In this document: one piece after another, positions 1 through 8,849 of the stretch
Position numbering within the stretch: the stretch's first letter is position 1
How the letters are laid out: each line of letters opens with the position of its first letter
NCBI RefSeq assembly: GCF_030527935.1
Contig: NZ_JAUMZV010000009.1
Coordinates: 3,663-67,662 of the forward strand
Length of the DNA stretch: 64,000 nt
Direction: 5' to 3'
DNA from: Kingella sp. (in: b-proteobacteria)
GTDB lineage: Bacteria > Pseudomonadota > Gammaproteobacteria > Burkholderiales > Neisseriaceae
Translations under genes and position numbers: made by a program
The notes under the pieces: generated by a model
What the model was told of the DNA's origin: nothing
Database searches by the model: none
Seen by the model: the letters and a program-made list of their open reading frames with translations, nothing else

Positions 1-93
1 ATGGATAACGGCGGGGGCGCGAAATAGGCGGGCGGTGCGTTCGCTTAGGGCTAGGGTGGCGGCTTCATCGGGGAGAAATTGGGTGTAGGACAT
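1..93 (-). CDS. tsaE: TsaE-like N-terminal fragment, cut by window edge
   Basis: The reverse strand opens with ATG at 93 and reads MSYTQFLPDEAATLALSER and onward without a stop to the window edge, 31 residues in all. Neisserial TsaE (YjeE) begins with a similar Phe-Leu-x-Asp-Glu-x-x-Thr-Leu-Ala stretch before its P-loop. TsaE is the ATPase that helps TsaB and TsaD make threonylcarbamoyl-adenosine in tRNA. The P-loop itself would lie left of the window, so the call rests on this short N-terminal resemblance only. Confidence 0.4.
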   Translation of the reverse strand, partial: MSYTQFLPDEAATLALSERTARLFRAPAVIH

Positions 94-588
94 GGCTGGG
101 ATATGGGGATTTTTAGGGGGTGGATTATAGTGATGTGCGCGGCTTGGGGGCAAGTTTCAGGCTGCTTTTGTGGGGTTTTTGTGCGGTTTTCTATAATTTG
201 TTTTTATATTGTTTTGCGGTTAGGCAGGCAGCCTGAAAATTGCGAGCGAGATATTGTGGGGTGTTGTTTTGATTACGCTAAACCTTGTTTCAGGCTGCCT
301 TATGGTTTTTTATGCCCCAAGGCAGCCTGAAAACTAAGATGGCGCAACGATGGCTTGTCGCCAAATGTTGGTATTCAATAAGGCCTGATGGGTTGGCAAG
401 CTGTCTGCGAGCCGCCGACGCTCCATTGTTTGCATGGCACGCCAAGGCAGCCTGAAAATGGCATACAAAACAGTGCGCCATTTTGTTTTGATTATGACAA
501 GCCAACTCTCGTTTCAGGCTGCCTTATGCTGTTTTAAGCCCCAAGGCAGCCTGAAAATAGCGAAAACAGGTTTTACACAGCGAAACCG
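94..588. other. Intergenic stretch with DUS copies, no gene seen
   Basis: About 500 bases without a convincing gene. It holds several AGGCAGCCTGAA/TTCAGGCTGCCT copies, some as inverted pairs (for example around 290-333), and one copy of the inverted repeat family described at 339-426. Open frames here are made largely of DUS sequence and have no plausible start context. Confidence 0.6.
339..426. repeat. Dispersed inverted repeat, copy 1
   Basis: The left arm resembles ATGGCGACGGCTCGTCGCCA and the right arm its complement (GGCGAGCCGCCGACGCTCCAT type), separated by about 40 bases. Better copies occur at 29505-29592 and 38612-38696, with single arms at 20369-20390 and 33448-33478. Confidence 0.6.
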
Positions 589-617
589 TTTATCTTTCGT
601 TAAAACTCTGTTATATT
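589..617 (+). promoter_or_regulatory. Possible brnQ promoter
   Basis: TATATT at 612-617 is a good -10 element, with TTTATC at 589-594 seventeen bases upstream as a weak -35. Transcription would start about 70 bases before brnQ. Confidence 0.35.
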
Positions 618-665
618 GCGTTAAGGCTGTGCAGCAATGCAGCCGTTTTTGTTTTCCACACCTTA

Positions 666-695
666 ATCAGGACGATAAAAATCAGGACGATAAAA
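666..695 (+). repeat. Tandem 15-bp duplication at the brnQ ribosome binding site
   Basis: ATCAGGACGATAAAA occurs twice back to back and ends directly before the brnQ ATG. Each unit carries an AGGA ribosome-binding core, so the second unit is the likely SD (8-9 bases from the ATG) and the first a duplicate. Confidence 0.8.
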
Positions 696-2036
696 ATGAA
701 AAACACACAAAAATCGGCATTTGTTGCCACAGGTTTGATGCTGTTCGCGCTGTTTTTTGGCGCGGGCAATTTGATTTTCCCTGCTTTGATGGGGCAGCAA
801 TCGGGCAGCGCGGTGTTTTCTGCGGTGAGCGGTTTTTTGATTACGGGCGTGGGCTTGCCTTTGCTGGGCGTGATTGCGATTGGCTATTCGGGCTCGCACG
901 ATGTGCAGGAGCTGGCTTCGCGCGTTGCGCCGTGGTATGGCGTGGCGTTTTCGGTATTGCTGTATTTGTCGATTGGGCCGTTTTTTGCCACCCCGCGCAC
1001 CGCAACGGTGTCATTTGAAATCGGCGTGGTGCCTTTTTTGGGCGAAGTGTCTGAAAGCGCCAAACAAATCAGCTTGGCGGTTTTTGCGGCGGTGTTTTTT
1101 GGATTGTCGTATTGGCTGTCGATTTCCCCCGGCAAACTGGTGGACCGGATTGGCAAAATCCTAACCCCCGCTTTGCTGCTGGCGATTGCGGTGCTGGTGC
1201 TGACCGCCGCGGTGAAACCGATGGGCGCGTTGCAAACGCCTGCCGAAGCCTATCAGTCGGGCGCGTTCACCAAAGGCATCATCGAGGGCTACGGCACGAT
1301 GGATGCGCTGGCTTCGCTGGTGTTCGCTATCATTGTGATTGACGCGATTCGCAGCATGGGCGTTACCGATACCAAGCACGTTTTAAGCCTGACCACGCGC
1401 GCAGGCTTGGTGGCGGCGGGCTGTTTGGCGCTGGTGTACATTTTCATCGCCTATATGGGCGCAACCAGCGTGGCAGGCTTGGGCATGCAGGAAAACGGCG
1501 CAAGCGTGCTGTCTAAAAGCGCAGAGTTTTACTTTGGCTTGGGCGGCAATGTTTTGCTGGCGGTGATTGTTTTGCTGGCGTGTTTGTCCACATCGGTGGG
1601 CCTGATTACCGCTTGCGGCGAATACTTTAACCGCCTGATGCCGCAGCTTTCGTATCACAAATGGGTGGTGATTTTCACGCTGGTGTCGTTTGGCTTTGCC
1701 AATTTCGGTTTGAGCTCAATCATCAAATTCTCCGTGCCTGCGCTGATGCTGCTGTATCCGCTGACGATGGCGATTATTATTTTGGCGTTTTTGCACCCGC
1801 TGTTTGGCGGCAAACAGGTGGTATACGTTACCACTTTGCTGACCACCGGCGTGATGGCCCTGTTTGACGGCTGGAAAACGTTTGAAAGCTTTATGGAAAT
1901 GAAATCGGGCTTTGTGAGCAATCTGGATAATTTTTTCAGCGCGAATTTGCCGCTGTACGGCTCGGGCTTGGGCTGGCTGCTGCCTGCGGTAGTGGGCTTT
2001 GCGCTGGGATTTGTTATCAGCAAATTGATGAAGTGA
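696..2036 (+). CDS. brnQ: Branched-chain amino acid:cation symporter BrnQ
   Basis: 446 residues, the usual length for LIVCS-family carriers, which bring leucine, isoleucine and valine across the inner membrane with sodium or protons. The N-terminus (FFGAGNLIFPALMGQQSG, about residues 20-37) is the family signature, followed by about twelve hydrophobic segments. The ATG is preceded by an AGGA core inside a tandem duplication. It stands alone, bounded downstream by an inverted DUS pair. The family call is secure; substrate preference among branched-chain amino acids cannot be read from sequence. Confidence 0.93.
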   Translation: MKNTQKSAFVATGLMLFALFFGAGNLIFPALMGQQSGSAVFSAVSGFLITGVGLPLLGVIAIGYSGSHDVQELASRVAPWYGVAFSVLLYLSIGPFFATPRTATVSFEIGVVPFLGEVSESAKQISLAVFAAVFFGLSYWLSISPGKLVDRIGKILTPALLLAIAVLVLTAAVKPMGALQTPAEAYQSGAFTKGIIEGYGTMDALASLVFAIIVIDAIRSMGVTDTKHVLSLTTRAGLVAAGCLALVYIFIAYMGATSVAGLGMQENGASVLSKSAEFYFGLGGNVLLAVIVLLACLSTSVGLITACGEYFNRLMPQLSYHKWVVIFTLVSFGFANFGLSSIIKFSVPALMLLYPLTMAIIILAFLHPLFGGKQVVYVTTLLTTGVMALFDGWKTFESFMEMKSGFVSNLDNFFSANLPLYGSGLGWLLPAVVGFALGFVISKLMK

Positions 2037-2052
2037 TGAGCGATTGGTGATT

Positions 2053-2095
2053 AAAAGGCAGCCTGAAACGGGGAATCTGTTTTCAGGCTGCCTTT
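2053..2095 (+). terminator. DUS-pair terminator after brnQ
   Basis: Two DUS copies face each other (AAGGCAGCCTGAAA and TTTCAGGCTGCCTT) around a short loop, making a stem of about 13 bp ending in TTTAAAT. Confidence 0.7.
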
Positions 2096-2207
2096 AAATA
2101 GCCAAATGCAATAATAGAATTTGCGGCAATAGTATTTTAAAAATTCCCATTTTCAAAAAAATCAGTATCATGCCGCGCTTTACAACCTTGCTGAGAGGAA
2201 ATCTCAA

Positions 2208-2642
2208 ATGTCAATTAAACAAGAATTCAAAGACTTTATCATGCGCGGCAATGTTATCGACTTGGCAGTCGGTATGGTGGTCGGCACCGCGTTTTCCGGG
2301 ATTGTGAAATCGCTGGTGGACGACGTGATTATGCCGCCGATTGGGATTGTGCTGGGCGGCATCGATTTTTCCAACCTGTTCCTCACGCTCAAACACGGCA
2401 AAACCGCAGGCATGGAATACGCCACGCTTGCCGCCGCCAAAGCCGATGGCGCGGTAACCATGAATGTGGGTTCGTTTATCAACACCATCATCAGCTTTTT
2501 GATTGTGGCAACGGCGATTTTTGTGGTGGTGAAAGCCATCAACACGCTGAAAAAAGCGCCTGAGGCGGTTGAAGAAGCGCCTGTCGAGCCGAGCGAAGAA
2601 GTGTTGCTGCTGCGCGAAATCCGCGATTCGTTGAAAAAATAA
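2208..2642 (+). CDS. mscL: Large-conductance mechanosensitive channel MscL
   Basis: 144 residues. The N-terminal amphipathic helix and first membrane helix ([21 protein letters not shown], near residues 6-26) are the MscL hallmark; a second hydrophobic helix lies near residues 85-107, followed by a charged cytoplasmic helix. The homopentamer opens under membrane tension to release solutes on osmotic downshock. SD-like GAGAGGAAA precedes the ATG. Single-gene unit with its own terminator. Confidence 0.96.
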   Translation: MSIKQEFKDFIMRGNVIDLAVGMVVGTAFSGIVKSLVDDVIMPPIGIVLGGIDFSNLFLTLKHGKTAGMEYATLAAAKADGAVTMNVGSFINTIISFLIVATAIFVVVKAINTLKKAPEAVEEAPVEPSEEVLLLREIRDSLKK

Positions 2643-2651
2643 GCCTTTCCG

Positions 2652-2680
2652 AAAACACCGCTAAAATGGCGGTGTTTTTT
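2652..2680 (+). terminator. Terminator after mscL
   Basis: AACACCGC-TAAAAT-GGCGGTGTT hairpin followed by TTTTTT, a classical Rho-independent terminator not built from DUS. Confidence 0.85.
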
Positions 2681-2738
2681 GTTTTCGCTACGCTGAATTT
2701 CGTTTCAGGCTGCCTTGGCAGGGCAAGCACCGCGCATC

Positions 2739-2784
2739 AGGCAGCCTGAAAACGGCACTTCGCCCTTTCGTTTTCAGGCTGCCT
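2739..2784. repeat. Inverted DUS pair upstream of recD
   Basis: AGGCAGCCTGAAAAC and its complement flank about 17 bases, ending about ten bases before the recD start. It could form a hairpin in a recD leader or end transcription from mscL. Confidence 0.6.
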
Positions 2785-2794
2785 ATCTTATCTC

Positions 2795-4513
2795 ATGATT
2801 ATGAACATCACCGACACCCCCGACACCGATTCTATCCCCGCCGTCCAATCCGTGAACCGCCTGTTCGCGCAAATCGCGCCTGCCGCCGCCGAAACCGTCG
2901 CGCCGTTTGTGGAACACCTGTTTACCGCGCTCTCGCATGGCAACACGTTTATCTACATCAGCCAAGCCGAAGCCGATGCGCTCGCCCAAGCCGCGCCGTT
3001 GGTGGGCAGCGATGCCAACAGCCCCATCGTGTTGCACGGCAGACGGCTGTTTATCGCCAAATATTTCCATCTGGAACAACAGCTCGCCGCCGAAATCCAA
3101 CGCCTATCCGCCCACACGCCAAGGCAGCCTGAAAAGCCGTTAGCCAATTTGCTTGCCGATTGGTTTGCTGACGACAACAGCCGCGACCAACGCGCCGCCG
3201 CCGCGCTTGCCCTGCTGAAAAATTTTGTGCTGATTAGCGGCGGACCGGGCACAGGCAAAACCACCACCGTTGCCAAGCTGCTCGCGCTGTTGCACCGCAA
3301 GCCTGCGCCGCGCACCGCTCTTGTCGCCCCCACGGGCAAAGCCGCCGCCCGCCTAACCGAATCGTTGCACCGTGCCAGCGCAGCCATCCCCAATTTGAGC
3401 GATGACGCGCAACGCTATCTCGCCAGCCTAACAGGGCAAACCGTGCATCGCCTGCTGGGCTTAAAACCGCCGCAAATGCAGCCTGAATACCACGCGCACC
3501 ACCCCCTGCCACTGGATTGCGTGCTGATTGACGAAGCATCGATGATGGACAACCACCTGCTGTATCAACTGCTTGCCGCGCTGCCCAGCCGTTGCCGCGT
3601 GATTTTGCTGGGCGATGCCGACCAACTGCCATCCGTGGGCGCGGGCGCGGTGCTTGCCGCGTTGAGCCACAGCCATCCCATGCAGCCTGAAACCGCCGCC
3701 GCGCTGCGCCCATTGCTGCCCGATGTCGCCCACTTTCCCACGCTCGCCGAACAGCACGCGCGGCTCACCATCAGCCACCGTTTCCACGCGCAAAGCGGCA
3801 TCGGCAACCTAGCCCGCGCCGTGCAACAAGGCAGCGCAAACGCGTGGCAAACTATCGCCGCCCACCCCAGCGAACTCTCCGCCCAGCCGCGCAACCTTGC
3901 CGCGCTCGTTGCCCAGCTTTATCAACACCACGCCGCCTATTGGCAAGCCATCCGCGCAGGCAACATCGCCGCCGCCTTTGCCGAACAAAGCCGCCTGATT
4001 GTGCTCACCGCGCTGCGCCACGATGCCGACCACATCAACCACCTTTACCGCACGCTCTTGCAACAGCACGGGCACACCCGCCCACAATCGCCGTGGTACG
4101 CAGGGCAAATCATCATGGTTACCCGCAACGCCCCCAGCCAGCAGCTCTACAACGGCGACATCGGCATCATCATGCAGCCTGAAAACGAAAACACACGCAG
4201 CAGCGACTTACGCGCCTATTTCCCCAGCGAACAGCCCAGCGCACGCGGCTACCGCAGCATCCCCCTAAGCCGCCTGCCCGAACACGAAACCGCCTACGCC
4301 ATCACCACCCACAAAAGCCAAGGCTCGGAATACGCGCAAGTGTGGTTCGCCGCCCCCGCGCAAGCCCCATACAGCCGCGCCTTGCTCTACACCGCCATCA
4401 CCCGCGCCAAACAACAATTTGCCTACTGGGGCGACGAAGCCAGCTTTCAGGCTGCCTGCGCCAACAATGAACACCGCAACAGCGCGTTGGCGATGTTTTT
4501 GCAACGTGTGTGA
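2795..4513 (+). CDS. recD: Exonuclease V (RecBCD) alpha subunit RecD
   Basis: 572 residues, near the usual RecD length. After an N-terminal region of about 140 residues comes a superfamily 1 helicase core: Walker A GGPGTGKTTT (about 148-158), motif II IDEASMMD (about 246), GDADQLPSVGAGAVL (about 272), and C-terminal ITTHKSQGSEY plus AITRAK. RecD is the 5'-3' motor of the RecBCD recombination and repair complex. recB and recC are not in the window. The start used is the first ATG (MIMNI); the next ATG is two codons on. A DUS copy lies in frame at about 3120 and half-copies elsewhere, so parts of the protein are spelled by DUS. Confidence 0.9.
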   Translation: MIMNITDTPDTDSIPAVQSVNRLFAQIAPAAAETVAPFVEHLFTALSHGNTFIYISQAEADALAQAAPLVGSDANSPIVLHGRRLFIAKYFHLEQQLAAEIQRLSAHTPRQPEKPLANLLADWFADDNSRDQRAAAALALLKNFVLISGGPGTGKTTTVAKLLALLHRKPAPRTALVAPTGKAAARLTESLHRASAAIPNLSDDAQRYLASLTGQTVHRLLGLKPPQMQPEYHAHHPLPLDCVLIDEASMMDNHLLYQLLAALPSRCRVILLGDADQLPSVGAGAVLAALSHSHPMQPETAAALRPLLPDVAHFPTLAEQHARLTISHRFHAQSGIGNLARAVQQGSANAWQTIAAHPSELSAQPRNLAALVAQLYQHHAAYWQAIRAGNIAAAFAEQSRLIVLTALRHDADHINHLYRTLLQQHGHTRPQSPWYAGQIIMVTRNAPSQQLYNGDIGIIMQPENENTRSSDLRAYFPSEQPSARGYRSIPLSRLPEHETAYAITTHKSQGSEYAQVWFAAPAQAPYSRALLYTAITRAKQQFAYWGDEASFQAACANNEHRNSALAMFLQRV

Positions 4514-4880
4514 TGGGGCGGGGGTGGCGTAAGGGTTAGCGTAAGGCAGATTGGTAAACATATTTTCAGGCTGCCTGCTGGTTCACAACAAAGTTTCAGG
4601 CTGCCTTTGGCGAGTGCGCCAATGCCATCCCGCTTGTTTGTCCATCGCCCCCCAAGGCAGCCTGAAAACACCCAAACCCATCCGCACCACAATAGGACAT
4701 CAACAACTCGCCAACATAACGACAACCAACCGCCCCCATTTCCATTTTCAGGCTGCCCCATCCCCCCACATCCACCCCGCCCCACATATACAACCTCTGT
4801 AAACTTGCGTAAAATTCCGCCCCAGCAGCCATTTCAGGCAGCCTGAAACCCCTTTCCAACCCACCCCAGAAAGCCCCACC
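4514..4880. other. Intergenic stretch with DUS copies, no gene seen
   Basis: About 370 bases between recD and purM with five or more DUS copies in both orientations. I see no gene; a run near 4800 (GTAAACTTGCGTAAAATTCC) may belong to the purM promoter but is not convincing. Confidence 0.5.
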
Positions 4881-5918
4881 ATGACCCAATCCCCCCTAAG
4901 CTACCGCGATGCGGGCGTAGATATAGACGCAGGCGACCAACTGGTTGAAAACATCAAACCCTTTGCCAAACGCACCATGCGCCCCGAAGTATTGGGCGAT
5001 TTAGGCGGCTTTGGCGCATTGGTAGAAATCAGCAAAAAATACCAACACCCCGTGCTGGTGAGCGGCACAGACGGCGTAGGCACCAAGCTCAAACTCGCCT
5101 TTGAATGGGACAAACACGACACCGTTGGCATAGACCTTGTCGCCATGAGCGTGAACGACATCCTAGTGCAAGGCGCAGAACCCCTGTTTTTCCTAGACTA
5201 TTTCGCCTGCGGCAAGCTAGACGTTGCCCGCGCCACCGCCGTTATCCAAGGCATCGCGGCAGGCTGCGGACAATCAGGCTGCGCCCTAATCGGCGGAGAA
5301 ACCGCAGAAATGCCCAGTATGTATCCCGAAGGCGAATACGATTTAGCAGGCTTTGCCGTGGGCGTGGTGGAAAAAGAGCGCGTGATTAACGGGCGCAACA
5401 TCACCGCAGGCGACATCGTACTCGGGCTAGCCAGCAACGGCGCACACTCCAACGGCTACTCGCTAATACGCAAAATCATCGAGCGCGACCAGCCCAATCT
5501 AGACGCACCGTTTGACGGCAGCACCACGCTGCGCCAAGCCATCATCGCCCCCACGCGGCTGTATGTGAAGCCCATATTAGCCGTGCTGGAACAATTGCCC
5601 ATCAAAGGCATGGCGCACATCACAGGCGGCGGCATCACCGAAAACGTACCGCGCGTGCTGCCCGCAAACTGCGTGGCGCAAATCAACGCGAGCGCGTGGC
5701 AACTGCCCAAGCTGTTCCAATGGCTGCAACAGGCAGGCAATGTCGCCACCGATGAAATGTACCGCACGTTTAACTGCGGCATCGGCATGGTGGTCATCGT
5801 GTCGCCCGAACACGCCGATTTGGCAGTGCAACTGCTGCGCGAGCAGGGCGAAACGGTGTACCGCATCGGCGCGATTCGCGAACGCAACGGCGATGAGCAT
5901 CAAACGCAAGTGGGGTAA
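4881..5918 (+). CDS. purM: Phosphoribosylformylglycinamidine cyclo-ligase PurM
   Basis: 345 residues. PurM (AIR synthetase) closes FGAM to aminoimidazole ribonucleotide using ATP, the fifth step of purine synthesis, in the cytoplasm. Seen: the N-terminal [33 protein letters not shown] (about 60-72), [12 protein letters not shown] (about 140-150) and [16 protein letters not shown] (about 176-190), all strong PurM family motifs. SD-like AGAAAG lies a few bases before the ATG. Monocistronic by spacing. Confidence 0.95.
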   Translation: MTQSPLSYRDAGVDIDAGDQLVENIKPFAKRTMRPEVLGDLGGFGALVEISKKYQHPVLVSGTDGVGTKLKLAFEWDKHDTVGIDLVAMSVNDILVQGAEPLFFLDYFACGKLDVARATAVIQGIAAGCGQSGCALIGGETAEMPSMYPEGEYDLAGFAVGVVEKERVINGRNITAGDIVLGLASNGAHSNGYSLIRKIIERDQPNLDAPFDGSTTLRQAIIAPTRLYVKPILAVLEQLPIKGMAHITGGGITENVPRVLPANCVAQINASAWQLPKLFQWLQQAGNVATDEMYRTFNCGIGMVVIVSPEHADLAVQLLREQGETVYRIGAIRERNGDEHQTQVG

Positions 5919-5925
5919 ATAGAAA

Positions 5926-5963
5926 AGACAGCCTGAAAACACAAAATGGTTTTCAGGCTGCCT
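5926..5963 (+). terminator. DUS-pair terminator after purM
   Basis: An imperfect left DUS (AGACAGCCTGAAAAC) pairs with TTTTCAGGCTGCCT around a short loop. It ends just before a TATAAT (5981-5986) that probably serves fabI. Confidence 0.6.
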
Positions 5964-6031
5964 AAAACCCCAAAAACCACTATAATGCGCGGTTTTCCCA
6001 ATTTTCCCATCCCATAATCAAAGGATACAAA

Positions 6032-6820
6032 ATGACCATGTTAAAAGGCAAAAAAATCCTGCTCACAGGTATGATTTCCGAACGCTCCATCGCCTATGGC
6101 ATCGCCAAAGCCTGCCACGAGCAAGGCGCAGAACTCGCGTTTACTTATGTTGTTGATAAACTGGAAGAGCGCGTACGCAAACTCGCCGCCGAATTTGGTT
6201 CAGAACTGGTGTTCCGTTGCGATGTGCAAAGCGATGAAGAAATCGCGCAAACGTTTGCCAGCTTGGGCAAGCATTGGGATGGCTTGGATGGCTTGGTGCA
6301 CGCCATTGCCTTTGCGCCCAAAGAAGCCCTAAACGGCGATTTTTTGGACAGCATCAACCGCGAAGCCTTTAATGTGGCGCACGAAGTTTCCGCATACAGC
6401 TTGCCTGCGCTCGCCAAAGCCGCTCGCCCGATGATGCAAGGGCGCAACGCATCCATTTTGGCTTTAACCTACCTTGGCGCGGTGCGCGCCATCCCTAATT
6501 ACAACGTGATGGGCATGGCAAAAGCCAGCTTGGAAGCAGGCATCCGCTTCACTGCATCTTGCTTGGGCAAAGAAGGCATCCGCTGCAACGGCATTTCCGC
6601 CGGTCCCATCAAAACCCTAGCCGCATCAGGCATCGCCGATTTTGGCAAGCTGTTGGCACACGTTGCCGCGCAAAACCCCTTGCGCCGCAATGTAACCATT
6701 GAAGAAGTGGGCAACGCCGCCGCTTTCTTGTTGTCCGACCTTGCATCAGGCATCACAGGCGAAATCACTTATGTGGACGGCGGTTACAGCATCAACGCAC
6801 TCAACGACGGCGACGAATAA
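6032..6820 (+). CDS. fabI: Enoyl-[ACP] reductase (NADH) FabI
   Basis: 262 residues. FabI reduces enoyl-ACP in the last step of each fatty-acid elongation cycle; it is the triclosan/isoniazid-type target enzyme. Seen: N-terminal [20 protein letters not shown] nucleotide-binding loop, RCDVQSDE, the catalytic Tyr-x6-Lys in [14 protein letters not shown] (about 157-170), and [11 protein letters not shown]. Two ATG codons (6032 and 6038) are close together; the first follows AAAGGA by six bases. A TATAAT at 5981-5986 is a good -10 with no clear -35. Confidence 0.95.
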   Translation: MTMLKGKKILLTGMISERSIAYGIAKACHEQGAELAFTYVVDKLEERVRKLAAEFGSELVFRCDVQSDEEIAQTFASLGKHWDGLDGLVHAIAFAPKEALNGDFLDSINREAFNVAHEVSAYSLPALAKAARPMMQGRNASILALTYLGAVRAIPNYNVMGMAKASLEAGIRFTASCLGKEGIRCNGISAGPIKTLAASGIADFGKLLAHVAAQNPLRRNVTIEEVGNAAAFLLSDLASGITGEITYVDGGYSINALNDGDE

Positions 6821-6828
6821 ATTTAGCC

Positions 6829-6845
6829 TAGGGCTGTTGATTACC
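6829..6845. repeat. Solitary terminal repeat of MITE family A
   Basis: TAGGGCTGTTGATTA matches the terminal repeat of the 165-bp elements at 7337-7501 and 58722-58886. No second end is visible, so this is a remnant. Confidence 0.45.
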
Positions 6846-6865
6846 CACACGCCCTAACAACACAA

Positions 6866-6907
6866 AGGCAGCCTGAAAACGCTATTTCTCGTTTTCAGGC
6901 TGCCTTT
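6866..6907. terminator. Bidirectional DUS-pair terminator
   Basis: AAAGGCAGCCTGAAAACG and its complement form a long stem with T-runs on both strands, placed between the convergent fabI and the gene at 6921. Confidence 0.75.
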
Positions 6908-6920
6908 TTATGCGCGGCGA

Positions 6921-7310
6921 TTATTCAATACACGCGGAAACTTTGCCGCCGCTGTAAAAACGAATGGCGTAGCTGCCCGCTTCGGGCAAATCGGCAAAAT
7001 AGAACTCCGCGCCACTGTTGGTGTCTATGCCATGCGCCATGTGCAAAGTTTCGCCGCTGGGGCTGGTGAGCACACCGTTCACGCTGCTGTGCAAGGCTTT
7101 GTCTTCATTGAGCACAGAAAAGCGATAGCTGCCTTTGCCTGCGGTGAAGTGGGCGCAATGGTTGGCTTTGAGCGGCAAGGCGTTGCCCGATGCGGGGGCA
7201 GTTTTGCGGGCTTTTTGGCTTACTTTGGCGGGACGAGTTTTCGCCGTTGCCACGCCTGCGGTTAGGCTGATGGATAACGCGCAGAAAATCAGGGCGAGAG
7301 ATGTTTTCAT
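6921..7310 (-). CDS. Small secreted protein of unknown function
   Basis: 129 residues with a clear signal peptide (MKTSLALIFCALSISLTAGVATA, cleavage after the Ala-rich end), then a basic Lys/Arg/Ala linker and a compact beta-rich domain. Two cysteines, one near residue 52 (NHCAHF) and one at SACIE at the C-terminus, could form a disulfide. The N-terminal half of the domain (FTAGKGSYRFSVLNEDKAL) suggests a small periplasmic beta-sandwich. I do not recognise the family. An AAGGAGTT SD sits just before the start. Confidence 0.75.
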   Translation of the reverse strand: MKTSLALIFCALSISLTAGVATAKTRPAKVSQKARKTAPASGNALPLKANHCAHFTAGKGSYRFSVLNEDKALHSSVNGVLTSPSGETLHMAHGIDTNSGAEFYFADLPEAGSYAIRFYSGGKVSACIE

Positions 7311-7336
7311 GATAACTCCTTCTTTTGTTTGGGGAT

Positions 7337-7501
7337 TAGGGACTATCGGTAATCAACGTTTTGGCGGCTTTTGTGCCCTAAAATAGCAGCTGCTGCGTTA
7401 AATAATACTCGCTTATGGGGGCATAGGCGGGTATTTTCGCCTTGCATCTACCATTTTATGGCACAAAATCCACTTCAAAAGTTGAATACCAATAGTCCCT
7501 A
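7337..7501. mobile_element. MITE family A, copy 1 (165 bp)
   Basis: Ends in TAGGGACT and AGTCCCTA with imperfect inverted arms (TAGGGACTATCGGTAATCAA against TAGGGACTATTGGTATTCAA). No coding capacity. A second copy of the same length, in the opposite orientation, lies in the prophage at 58722-58886. GAT flanks both ends here, so a GAT or TA target duplication is possible. Confidence 0.8.
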
Positions 7502-7578
7502 GATGGTAGAGCGGATTGGGCTGTGAGACAAGGTTTGCCACGCAATGCGCGGTGGATTGTGCCATTGTGGGAACAGCA

Positions 7579-7621
7579 AGGCAGCCTGAAACGTGCTAAT
7601 CCGCTTTTCAGGCTGCCTTTG
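7579..7621. terminator. DUS-pair terminator for ruvX
   Basis: AAGGCAGCCTGAAACG...TTTCAGGCTGCCTT stem. On the reverse strand the right arm is also the 3' end of ruvX, whose TGA stop is inside the DUS. Confidence 0.65.
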
Positions 7622-8108
7622 AGGTACCGTTGTTATCCGCATCCGCATCGCCTTGGCGGTCAAAAAACGCCACCGCGCCGTGGTCAAAAAAACTTTGCAA
7701 AATGGCTTGCGCGGCAACTTGGTCTAACATGGGCTTTTGTTTGCGCCCGCGAATGCCGTTCTCGCACAACAGTTCTTCGGCGTAAACAGACGACAATCGC
7801 TCGTCCACCCAGTAAACAGGCAGCCTGAAACGTCCGTTGAGCCGTTGTCCAAATTTGCGGGCAAGCTGGGTGAGTGCGTGTTCGCTGCCGTCAATATGCG
7901 TGGGCAAGCCAACAATCAGGTTTTTAGGCTGCCATTCTTGAATCAGCGCGGCGATGCGGGCAAATTTTTCATCGTTGCGGTTGCCCGTAATCGTGACGAT
8001 GGGGTGGGCGATGCGGATGCGGCAATCGCCTTGCGCCACGCCGATGCGCGTTTCGCCAAAATCAAACGCCAAGCAACCGCCGCCATCGGGCGCAACAAAA
8101 TTAGGCAT
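7608..8108 (-). CDS. ruvX: Putative pre-16S rRNA nuclease / Holliday junction resolvase-like RuvX
   Basis: 166 residues from the ATG at 8108. The RNase H-like fold motifs are visible: [16 protein letters not shown] (about 12-27, first Asp), [14 protein letters not shown] (about 64-77), [17 protein letters not shown] (about 96-112) and [14 protein letters not shown] near the end. YqgF/RuvX is linked to 5' maturation of 16S rRNA. The start overlaps the end of yqgE by 8 bases, a conserved pairing, so the longer frame starting at 8207 is rejected. The last residues (SKAA-stop) are encoded by a DUS copy, which supplies the TGA. Confidence 0.9.
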   Translation of the reverse strand: MPNFVAPDGGGCLAFDFGETRIGVAQGDCRIRIAHPIVTITGNRNDEKFARIAALIQEWQPKNLIVGLPTHIDGSEHALTQLARKFGQRLNGRFRLPVYWVDERLSSVYAEELLCENGIRGRKQKPMLDQVAAQAILQSFFDHGAVAFFDRQGDADADNNGTSKAA

Positions 8109-8649
8109 GCCCCATTGCTCCTGCAAAGTTTTCGCGGCGAATGCCCAGCTTGTTAAACGCGGCGGCGTAACGTTCTTCGGGCGGAATGCCAAACAAAATA
8201 TGCTCATCGGCGGGCACGGTGAGCCATGAATTTTGCGCGATTTCTTGTTCCAACTGCCCTGCGCCCCAGCTGGAATAGCCGATGGTCAGCACCGCACCTT
8301 GAATTTCGTCGTCTTGCTGCAAGCCGTCGATGATGTCGCGCGAAGTGGTCAGCGCGATGCGGTCGGTGATGCTCAGGCTGCTATCCCAGTTGCCAATCGG
8401 CGTGTGCAACACAAAGCCGCGCTCGGTTTGCATCGGGCCGCCCATCATCACATATTGGTTGTTAAACCGCGCGGGCGTGTCTTTGCCAATGGCGGCAAAC
8501 ACCACATTCATGGTTACGGGCGATGGCTTGTTGATGATGATGCCCATTGCGCCACTGTCGCTGTGTTCGCACAGATAAATAAGGCTGCCTGAAAACAGGG
8601 AATCTTCCAAATTGGGCATGGCAAGCAAAAAGTGATTGGCTAAATTCAT
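8101..8649 (-). CDS. yqgE: YqgE/AlgH family protein
   Basis: 182 residues, full family length. Conserved features: N-terminal [38 protein letters not shown] (about 34-45), [15 protein letters not shown] (about 68-82), and [19 protein letters not shown] (about 124-142). The biochemical role is unknown; the gene is typically followed by ruvX, as here, with an 8-base overlap that suggests translational coupling. No membrane segments or signal peptide. Confidence 0.92.
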   Translation of the reverse strand: MNLANHFLLAMPNLEDSLFSGSLIYLCEHSDSGAMGIIINKPSPVTMNVVFAAIGKDTPARFNNQYVMMGGPMQTERGFVLHTPIGNWDSSLSITDRIALTTSRDIIDGLQQDDEIQGAVLTIGYSSWGAGQLEQEIAQNSWLTVPADEHILFGIPPEERYAAAFNKLGIRRENFAGAMGHA

Positions 8650-8776
8650 GGTGGTTATTGGCTGGATGGTTTAACGGGCTATATTGGGCGCAGGCGGGGT
8701 TTTTCAAGGCAAGCGGGGGGCTGTTTTCAGGCTGCCTACAATAGAGTAGGGCGAAGTAGTCTCATAAATTAAGTAA

Positions 8777-8811
8777 AGATAGTTGAAATTATCTAGGCAA
8801 AGTATTATATT
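8777..8811 (+). promoter_or_regulatory. Promoter with overlapping palindrome before the HTH-UbiX-like gene
   Basis: TTGAAA (8783-8788), a 17-base spacer and TATATT (8806-8811) make a good sigma-70 promoter. The -35 lies in the palindrome AGATAGTTGAAATTATCT (8777-8794, arms AGATA/TATCT), a plausible operator for the HTH protein encoded next. Confidence 0.6.
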
Positions 8812-8849
8812 GCGCACTTCGTTTGTTAATCTTAACTCAGGGAAGACCT

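Noticed and set aside
4551..4889. Several overlapping 80-110 codon frames between recD and purM
   Set aside because: Made of DUS translations (SGCL, GSLK, RQPEN) on both strands, without start signals.
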